Made by a program: the position numbers and the translations under genes
Notes under the pieces: generated by a model
Databases searched by the model: none
Told to the model about the DNA's origin: nothing
The model's input: only the letters and a program-made list of their open reading frames with translations
Shown here: positions 56,126 to 64,000 of the stretch, piece after piece
Numbering within the stretch: position 1 is the first letter of the stretch
Layout: every line of letters begins with the position of its first letter
Assembly (NCBI GenBank): GCA_021014325.1
Contig: CM037461.1
Span: forward strand, 9,143,501 to 9,207,500
DNA length: 64,000 nt
From: Plazaster borealis
Lineage: Eukaryota > Echinodermata > Asteroidea > Forcipulatida > Labidiasteridae
Direction: 5' to 3'

Positions 56126-59100
56126 GGAAGATTTTCTCTATCTGTTTTATATTTACATCTATGTGCATCATTTATTATTCGCAAACATGCCGCACAGTGG
56201 GATTGTTTTTCCAAGGAAATTTATAATGCCGCGTAAGAAATTAATAATTTCATCTCAAAATTATGAATTTTTAGCTACTGGATTACTATAAGCAATTCTG
56301 AAGGTTGGCAGCTATGAAAATGTGCCAACAATAACATTATGCCTCTTTGTTTCTGCGCGGGTTAGTACATTTGTAAGTGAACTTCTTGTTGAACTGTTGA
56401 GGTGTGACTTGTCTCCACTTATGCTTAGAACAAATGCTTTTGATGTATTCTGTGAAAAGAAAAATAGAGAAAATTACAAACATAGTTAATAGTTAAACTA
56501 TCGTTTGAACAAGATTAAGCAGAAGGTGGGTTAACGGGTCTGGGTACTTTTTGTAGGACAATGTCACGAAAACATGCTAAAATAATTTTCGTCTCCTAAG
56601 ACGAAAATTAATATCGTGACTTGTTTTACTCATTTCTCAAAAATTACAGCACCTCAGCAAGCAATATTTTAAGGGAAGCTTTCCACTAACATTATCTTCA
56701 AACTGTGTGAGTTTGATGTAAATCTGTGGACAGTATGTTGGAAAGATTTTGGAAAGCTTTTAAAAAAATCACTGTTATATGAGCAAAAATTACTCTCTTT
56801 AATCTTTAAATCTATTTACTAAGCAAAATATATTTGACTTTTGATTTGACTTTTGTCGGTGATTTGCACAGTGGAGGAGTGACACCGAAGTATTTAATGC
56901 TTCAAAAATGAAATTGGACCGTAGATGTTGAGCCAAAAAACAAGCAAAGTTCATTTCTCATTTTTAAGACATTACACTGAAGCCATTTCGCATAATTTAC
57001 AAAAACCTTGCCTAACTAGGACTGGCAAAAATTTAGGAATACATAAAACAATTATTTGTGGTACTTGATACAATAAAAAACCCAATAACATTTAAAAAAT
57101 ACAGCAGCATGTATTTACCTCTTATTGCCTCATCCGGATTCTTCTCAAGGGCACTCCGATTGTCCATTCTATTCTTGTTTTTCCGGATTCCTAAGCAACA
57201 TGAATTGGCAAGAGTTTTTTCGAGAACATCAAGTCAATTAACCAATTCATCAGATAAGCAGACGCTTCTTCTGCTGGTTTGGAGAGAGCCTTCATCTCCA
57301 AGTTAATTAGTGCCCGGCCATCAACTTCCACTCCTTGAAATCTTGTTCCATCATGAGGGTCTACTATGAGGGGCCTCTGAAAATGAATGTAAACAAATAT
57401 AAGGACATAAATGTTAATTGATAGGAAATTTGTACTACTATATAAAGCTGAAGTGTTCTTCTTTAAATTGATACCAAATGTGCAATGGTGACATGTTGCT
57501 GGACTTGGCCACATTCATGAGAATGAGACAAAGTCACAAGTCGAAAGTGCCAAAACTAGCAATTTTGTGATTACTGTGTGAGCAAACAAATTGACACTGT
57601 AATTCAAGCAAGCAAAACAACTTACTGACCTTAATAATCCACTTTATTGAGACAAGGAGTTCAGTAACAAGTCTTGCAAATACCCAAACAAGGTGTTTTT
57701 CAAGAGATGAGTGTTAATTGTGTGTGGTGTGCTCACTGGTGCAAATCTTTGTGTAAACCATTCATGGTTCTGAAGCTTGACAGGTTTGATTATTGACCAT
57801 TACCTACCTATTGACTGTTTAGCACAGATAACGGTAATTTTGGCACATTTGATTTTTGACTTTGCCTCGATCATTGTCATTCATGTAGCCGAATGCAGCA
57901 ACATGTAATCATTGCAAATGTGGTATCATTTTAAAGAGGAACACTTCAGCTTTGCATTGAACTAAACAAAGGGAGTAATAAATAATAAAAATATACTTGA
58001 TTAAAAAAGTTTCCTAACTTTTTGTGAGCAGTTTATTAACTTTTTTTTCTTCAAACAAGTCTTGACTTTTCCGCAGAATTCTGAGGGATATTACAGCAAT
58101 TGTCTGGACTTTAAAACAAAAGTATGAAATGAAAAAGTCACTGTGGTGTCAAAAACAGGTTATTTCCAGGCACGACAAGACTTTGTACTGTGGTTTTCAA
58201 CTCACAATGGCACAGCTGATCTACGAGAAACCAAAAACGAGACTGAGAAGTTCTATATCTGATATCTACCTTACTGCTTCTTAAAATTACAAACAACCTT
58301 CCATCAGTATTAAGACATGGCAGGTTTACTAACCTTAAAATTATTTACGGTGTCAGGATCACGAGTACTAATGATGCCACTATTCGTAGTCAGGTCAACA
58401 GTTTGGAATAGGCTTGAGCTTGGTGTGTTATTCCTAACTTGCTGATCAAGCCCAAGCATTGCACATAATGCCCGCAGATGATAGTGAGCATCAGGGCCTT
58501 ATTGTGAGAAGCACAATGAAAAAAATTACAATTTAAATAGTGAAAACATATATGACATGATTGCGAATCAGCGAATTAGCTAGACCTGCATTACAACTCA
58601 TTACAGAAGAAGGGAAATGTCAAATTAAATTTGGTGGTGTACTCATTTTCCAATATTTACAGTCCTCATGTGAGTGGGGAAAAATTAAAAGTCTCTAATC
58701 TCATGTTAAAATGGTGTAAACATCTGATGACATTCTGAGAAAAATGGGTCTGTACATTTTTGTACAGGGATGTTTTGGTTCAGTCCTAACTTTGAATGAT
58801 ATTCCATAAAAAATGTACAATTCCAACAAAAATTGATTAAGCAAGAAAATAGCTTGCTTATTTTACACATGTTAAAGGCCAAAATTCCATTCCATATACA
58901 TTGATTTTTGACTGGTATTTAGCTGCTGTTTACATAGCATAACAATTGGCTGGTAATCTGATTTTACTCAGCAAAAATTTTGTGCTTATAAGCAGCTCTA
59001 TGAAATGTAGATTCTTAGAAAATTTACAATTACACACCTTTCAGTTCCTGCAGCTTCTTCTCAAGGATCTCCTTTTCTGCTGTTAGTGTTTCAACTTGTG

Positions 59101-59224
59101 TCCGTAATCAAAATCATGAATGTCTTGGTCAAACGGAAGGGAGTAGTGTGTTTCATACTGGGGCTTATCATAATCAAGATGTTCTAGAGGGTTGTAGTTA
59201 TGATGTGGTAGTAGTCCTTCCTGG

Positions 59225-59880
59225 TTGAGATGTGGCTGTGGCTGTGATATGGCTGTAGCTGGGCGCTATGGCTGTGATGAGGCTGTAGCTGGGCGCTGTG
59301 GCTGTGATATGGCTGTAGCTGGGCGCTATGGCTGTGATGAGGCTGTAGCTGGGCGCTGTGGCTGTGATGAGGCTGTAGCTGGGCGCTGTAGCTGTGATGA
59401 GGCTGTAGCTGGGCGCCGTGGCTGTGAGGAGGCTGTAGCTGGGTGCTGTGGCTGTGATGAGGCTGTAGTTCGGCGCTGTGGCTGTGATGAGGCTGTAGTT
59501 CGTGGCTGTGGTGAGGCTGTAGCTGGGTGCTGTGGCTGTAGCTGGGCGCTGTGGCTGTTATGAGGCTGTAGCTGGGCGCTGTGGCTGTGATGAGGCTGTA
59601 GCTGGGCGCTGTGGCTGTGATGAGGCTGTAGCTGGGTGCTGTGGCTGTGATGAGGCTGTAGCTGGGCGCTGTGATGAGGCTGGGCGCTTTGGCTGTGATG
59701 AGGCTGTAGTTCGGCGCTGTGGCAGTGATGAGGCTGTAGCTGGGCGCTGTGATTGTGATGAGGCTGTAGCTGGGCCCTCTGGCTGTGATGAGGCTGTAGT
59801 AGGGCGCTGTGGCTGTGATGAGGCTGTAGTTGGCTGTAATGAGGCTGTAGCTGGGCGCTGTAGCTGTGATGAGGGTGTAT
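59225..59880 (-). repeat. 30-bp coding minisatellite in BEN-gene exon 4
   Basis: About 21 head-to-tail units of 30 bp (plus strand GGCTGTGATGAGGCTGTAGC, then TGGGCGCTGT) encode a 10-residue repeat, SQPQRPATAS, on the minus strand. From the exon start down to about 59558, all unit-length changes are multiples of three and the frame stays open. Below that a TAA, an 11-bp shortening and two TAG codons (CAG to TAG, near 59329 and 59269) interrupt it. Long frames on the plus strand here are mirror artefacts of the period. Confidence 0.85.
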
Positions 59881-60048
59881 GAGTTGGTGTGACCACAGCT
59901 GAAGCATGAATGTGACCCACTTTGGATATCTCTGTGATTTCGCTATGAAGAACTGACTCGAAACCTGCCAGCATAGCCATCGTTTGAACTGCATTTAGAA
60001 GAAATTCATATCACACTTATTTCACATCAACACGGTTTACATTGTTAA

Positions 60049-60434
60049 TTAAAGGCAGTGGACACTATTGGTAATTACTCAAAATAATTATTAGCATAAA
60101 ACCTTACTTGGTAACGAGTAATGAAGAGCTGTTGATAGTATACAACATTGTGTGAATCGGCTCCCTCTGAAGTAACGTAGTTTTTGAGAAAGAAGTTATT
60201 TTCGAAGAATTTGATTTCGAGACCTCAGAATTAGATTGTGAGGTTCCGAAATCAAGCATCTGAAAGCACACAACTTTGTGAGACAAGGGTGTTTTTTCAT
60301 CTATCATTATCTCGCAACTTCGATGACCAATTGAGTTCAAATTTTCACAGGTTTGTTATTTTATGCATATGTTGAGATACACCAAGTAAGATGACTGGTC
60401 TTTGACAATTACCAAAGGTGTCGAATGGCTTTAA
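60049..60434 (+). mobile_element. TTAA-flanked MITE, copy E, in a BEN-gene intron
   Basis: It begins TTAAAGGCAGTGGACACTAT and ends GGTGTCGAATGGCTTTAA, with the full family interior. It lies between exons 3 and 4 of the BEN gene and does not touch the splice sites. Confidence 0.8.
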
Positions 60435-61928
60435 GGGGTGACTTCAGTTGTCATGATCATCAGGCCTATGGCCAGTGTTGCTACTCTGAACAAAAACTAC
60501 ATGACCACTTGAAATTTCTCAAGATTTCCAAAGCATACAAGAATCCATAAAAACCCATATGATCTCAATAATTTGCATAAATTCATCGCAGAAATGTAAA
60601 GGAATTGAAACAAAGGCTATTATGACAACTTGAGCCTTGGTTCGCACAAACCTGACATCTCAAACTGTTACAACATATAGTACATGTACAATGTACATAT
60701 TTTTTTGGACATTCGCACATTACTACAGGAGCACAGTGCAAACAAACATTAATGTGTAAATAAGATAGAGCAAGACTTTTTACCAAAGGACATACCTGAT
60801 CCTGATGTTGAACATTTGTGGACAGTTTTTTCCTTGACCTTCTTGGTTGTGATCATAGTCTTGATCTCTTCTGTAGTAAAATATTAATAAGACATTTTCA
60901 TTTTTATTTATTTATTAGCTTTTTGTTTTTTGTCTTTTTTAGGGGGGGGGGCAAGCAAGTGGGGGCAAAGGTTTCAGATTTTTTTTAAATTTTTTTTTTT
61001 TTGGGGGGGGGGGGGGCAAAGTACCATTACAAGACTTATACCAGGCCCGTAACAAATTCTGATGATGATGTAATCAAAATTATGCATTACCTTGAAGATT
61101 TTCTTTCCAAATATACTAATACATCCAATCGTAAAATGTTTTTTTAAATAGTTTTTATTTATTTTTTACTCCAGTATGTTTTAGACATACAATTTTGGTA
61201 ATTCCGAAAAAGAGGGCAAACTGACTTGCACATATAACGATTTTTCAGTGTCACAGTTTTCTCAGACAGTAAAAAGGGAGAAAACAGTTTGGCTTATACA
61301 ATCGGTTGATTTAAGAATCATAGATAATAAAAACTTCAAAAACAAATATTTATCCAATAGAACTACCTGTTTTTCGTTTGGCTTTCTTGGTGACAGTTCC
61401 CACTGGAGTAGCCTTGATCTCTTTTTAAAGTAGAAGGTAAAATAGGTCAATAGACTGTTCACATTTATAATTAGGAAAATATACAACTTGGGTGTAAAAA
61501 ACTTCAGAAGAGTCAATCAACAAAAATACAAGTTTGCACATCCTCGTGAATTGGACCTTAAAAAAGAAAATTTTTGCTTAAGGGACAAAAACTAATTAAA
61601 AAAACTCCAACCAAACAAACCTCAAAACCAATTGTTTAAGGTAATAATGTCTCTGAAACTGTGCAAAAATCATTGTGCCCCATTGACTGCAGTGCACAAG
61701 AAAATGCAAGGCAATATGCATGCAAACATTACACTATGACGGGATACAAGATATTTCTTGTTCTTGAAAAACTTTTTTTAAATTTGTATCATATTATTGG
61801 CCAATGGCCACCCCTGTATAAATTTTTGTTAACCATCAGAGCTACTATAGATGGAAACTCACCTGGGATGGCCTTTTCTTTTGTTTACGCATGCTTTCCA
61901 GCTTACATTTTTCTTTCAGGAGGTACTC

Positions 61929-62432
61929 CTTATTTCATTTTATCGCATACACGATAAATACATTATTCGCCGCAGAAGACCCCCGCAGTTTACCAGAGCC
62001 GTACTGCAATACACGGTGCTGACAGTTTGGTTATTGGCGTCCTCTGCTGCATGGTTGTTGGGCAATTGGACGTAAGCCATAAAGGTAACTTAACTTTTTT
62101 CCCGGGGTAGCAAGGCTGACCTTTATGCATAGTGTGTGTGTGGTCAAATTGACCTTTATTTAGGTTGCGTAACAAAAGCATGGTACATCTGGGCAGAGGG
62201 GAAGCTTAACACTTCGGCTCAGCTTTCACTGAGAGTAACACTCACTTTGTAATTGTCTTACGTTTAGAATCTTTAAATCTTCAGTTTTACTCGTAAGGAT
62301 TGTGTAATTTTCAACAATAATTTGGCGGAGCGAATTTTCTGGTGCGGAAATCTATTGGATATTTGTAATTTACAAGTTGGCTACTGCAAAGCCTTGCAAA
62401 CTTTTTTATTCGCGGGTTCTACTGGAGAGATA
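61929..62432. other. Boundary between BEN gene and DIRS element
   Basis: About 500 bp containing the presumed 5' end of the DIRS-type element. No inverted terminal repeat can be defined because the 3' end lies outside the window. The words TGACCTTTAT and CAAATTGACCTTTATT repeat near 62120-62160. Confidence 0.35.
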
Positions 62433-63362
62433 ATGTCTCGTCCAGTACGGCAGAAGAGGCGTCCGGGGCACTTGGACCCGCCGGTGCTGCCAATGCGGGG
62501 CCGTGGCCGTGGATCGAGGGGTCAGCCGCGGAGGAGCCAGCAGCCGCCCATGGGCCAGCCGACGGTGACAGAGGTTCCGGTGGCTCAGTTTAATGGCACT
62601 TTACCAGCAAATGGGAGCGCCACCTCGGCCATTGCTACTGACAACAGCAGCTCTGGGCAGCCAGCAGTTGGACAAGGACCGTTGCTGAATGGACACCTGC
62701 TTATCGGACCGCCATCATCAGCAGGACCAATAGCCGGACCGTCGCTAGCGGGACCATCGCCAGCAGGAATAGCAGCCGGACCATCGCTAGCGGGACCATC
62801 GCCACCGTATCCAGTCGGTCATGCCGCCGGTACGTCTTTAAAAGTTATTGGGTTTAATAACCAACAGGGTGCAGGGGTCTTACCTGCCGTATCTGGGGTT
62901 GTCACTCCTTTTACTAGTTTGGTAGATGGGTATGGGAGACCCACCCCAATTCCATCTGTACAAGATAATTGTGGGCGGGGGTTGCATGTCACTCAAGCCA
63001 TGAAGGAGAAAATATGGAATTCCCAGTACGTTGACATGGCTGTGTTGTTCCGTGACAACGCAGTGTTTTTGTTGGCCTCGGCCGACAGCGGCACTGCGTT
63101 GTCGATGAGGGTGGATGAGCAAGGTCGGGTGGTCTTTCGCCCGGCCTCAGCACCACCGCGGAAATTGCAGACCATGGATCATTTGACAAGTGCTTTTCAT
63201 ACTTTTATGGCTGTGTTCTCTGTGCGTCATCCCATGCGTTTTGGCGAATTGCTCAAATATGCCAAGACCATTCGCCTAGTCACTGCACAGTTCCCCGGGT
63301 TGGGCTGGCGTAGCTATGACAAGCAATTTCGCTTGCGTCAGGAAGCGCAGCCCTTTGGGTAA
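62433..63362 (+). pseudogene. DIRS Gag-like protein, N-terminal part
   Basis: From ATG 62433 (MSRPVRQKRRPGHLDPP) the frame gives 309 residues. An Arg/Gly-rich start and a Pro/Ser/Ala-rich low-complexity region with repeated AGPSLAGPSP come first. A folded-looking part follows: GLHVTQAMKEKIWNSQYVDM and FPGLGWRSYDKQFRLRQEA, the segment typical of DIRS gag before the zinc knuckle. It ends at TAA 63360-63362 right after QPFG. The natural continuation is open in another frame immediately after, so a single-base shift in CCCTTTGGG is likely. Confidence 0.7.
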
Positions 63363-63793
63363 CTGTTGCTGCTGCTACCGCTACCAGTTTTAGGCCAGTC
63401 GCCGCGACTACTTACACGGGAAAACAATTTTCCTCACCCATGTCAAAGGGCGGTACGTTGGCTTGTCATGCGTTTAATGCAGGGGGCTGTAGGTGGAACC
63501 CTTGCAAGTATCCCCATCGCTGCGCTAGTTGCTCCCGCTTTGGGCACGGGGCAGCTACTTGTCGCATAGGCAAGGGCAGGCAAGTTGACTTGTCAGCCAA
63601 TGGCTTTAGCAGCAGCAAGGGTTATAGAACGGCTCAGCAAAGTGTCGTAGTGGCCCGGAAACCGGCGGGGGGTGCGCCTACAGTTCGAGCTGGCGTGGCT
63701 AGCGCAACAACCGCCTCTTCTCCTGCGGTTCAGCCTGTGTCCGGCAAAGCCGTTAATTATGCACGTAATTTTCGTCCCTCCAACACCAATTAA
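63361..63793 (+). pseudogene. DIRS Gag-like protein, zinc-knuckle part
   Basis: This frame continues from the previous one without a start codon of its own. It includes CHAFNAGGCRWNPCKYPH and CASCSRFGHGAATC, a Cys/His-rich region like that of DIRS gag (C-x-C-H spacing with GH near the end). A Ser/Ala-rich tail follows, ending at TAA 63791-63793. It overlaps the RT frame by about 12 bases. Confidence 0.7.
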
Positions 63794-64000
63794 GATTAAC
63801 ACTTTAAGAAGTTGGCTGTCCTTTTATCCGTACAGGCGGAATGCAAGTTTATTAAGTGCAGGGTTTTCTGAGGGGTTACAGCTTGGCTATCGTGGCCCAC
63901 GCTTGTGTCGGGACTCGGTTTGCCTCAGTTCAGCCACTGAGCAGCCAAATGTAGTTTTAGCTAAGTTGCACAAAGAGATTAAATTGGGGAGGGTTGCCGG
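63783..64000 (+). CDS. DIRS reverse transcriptase, N-terminus (cut by window end)
   Basis: From about 63783 a frame reads PIKINTLRSWLSFYPY, then LLSAGFSEGLQLGYRGPR and LAKLHKEIKLGRVAG, and it is open to the last base. This is the characteristic lead-in to DIRS-type RT (a Y-x-G-P-R turn, then E-x-x-x-GR). No ATG is needed if it is expressed by frameshift from gag. The catalytic region lies beyond the window. Confidence 0.75.

Larger units (their letters stand above)
56337..61928 (-). pseudogene. BEN-domain gene, seven visible exons, several breaks
   Basis: BEN domains bind DNA or chromatin partners. Exons on the minus strand, with GT-AG ends and mutually consistent phases, are 61928-61863, 61418-61367, 60870-60796, 59988-59038, 58497-58334, 57376-57119 and 56450-56337 (stop TAA). 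In order they encode basic peptides (KKVKEKTVHK), a 10-residue repeat region, a coiled coil (QVETLTAEKEILEKKLQELK) and a linker (GPDAHYHLRALCAMLGLD). The BEN domain comes last and spans the final two exons: VDGRALINLEMKALSKPAE, LMNWLIDLMFS, LANSCCLGIRK, EYIKSICSKHKW. Breaks are a one-base loss in an A run in exon 6, a one-base shift before the coiled coil in exon 4, and nonsense codons in the repeat. Total length would be about 560 residues. The 5' start is not seen; a DIRS element lies just upstream. Confidence 0.75.
62433..64000 (+). mobile_element. DIRS-type retrotransposon, 5' part
   Basis: Gag-like frames with a cysteine/histidine knuckle are followed, overlapping in another frame, by the start of a reverse transcriptase of the DIRS kind. 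The element continues past the right edge, so the tyrosine recombinase and split repeats that define the group are not seen. The classification rests on gag and RT motifs as I know them. Confidence 0.75.

Noticed and set aside
59225..59882. Cys/Gly-rich open frames on the plus strand across the 30-bp array
   Set aside because: They are mirror frames of a repeat whose period is a multiple of three; the minus strand carries the exon with matching splice phases.

Overview
The window is repeat-rich, AT-rich metazoan DNA. It contains intron-bearing genes with GT-AG splice sites, and BEL/Pao, Ty3/gypsy, DIRS-type and CR1/jockey-type retroelements. Several short inverted-repeat elements lie inside TTAA sites. 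From memory, the five-copy TTAA family (a motif near AGCTGTTGATAGTAT) resembles repeats of sea stars, so an echinoderm, perhaps an asteroid, is my best guess. I could not test this.

Layout. A 2.06-kb repeat (R1) opens the window (1-2063) and recurs almost unchanged at 48125-50181. At 5895-7966 lies a fold-back-like element with a 60-bp tandem array. A minus-strand exon of an unidentified gene (9251-9619) abuts the truncated 3' end of a BEL/Pao retrotransposon that reads right to left (16920 to 9655). That Pao copy is broken by a 1.48-kb inverted-repeat transposon, a TTAA element and a LINE tail. A LINE (17590-18766), a decayed zinc-finger/transposase-like gene (19816-21960), a repeat block dense in TGACGTCA octamers (22966-25520) and a roughly 50-bp minisatellite (25955-26945) follow.

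The centre is a nest of retroelements. An old Ty3/gypsy copy (A, minus strand, 44165 to 30957) is split by a young Ty3/gypsy element (B, plus strand, 33592-42428). Element B has two near-identical LTRs, a 4-bp target duplication, a tRNA-Leu-like primer site, a complete gag and a pol with two breaks. It also has an intact 302-codon ORF with two C2H2 zinc fingers in the env position (40414-41322). This third ORF is the most interesting object in the window.

The right third holds a decayed multi-exon gene (46640-48020), hAT-like fragments on both strands, and a seven-exon BEN-domain gene on the minus strand (61928 to 56337). The BEN gene has matching exon phases and intact splice sites, but carries a 30-bp coding minisatellite, several nonsense codons and single-base frameshifts. 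A DIRS-type retrotransposon (gag and the start of reverse transcriptase) runs off the right edge.

No rRNA, tRNA or CRISPR feature was seen. Most open frames elsewhere are short and unsupported. In eukaryotic DNA with this many indels, single-base breaks could be real decay or assembly error, and each entry says which seems likelier.
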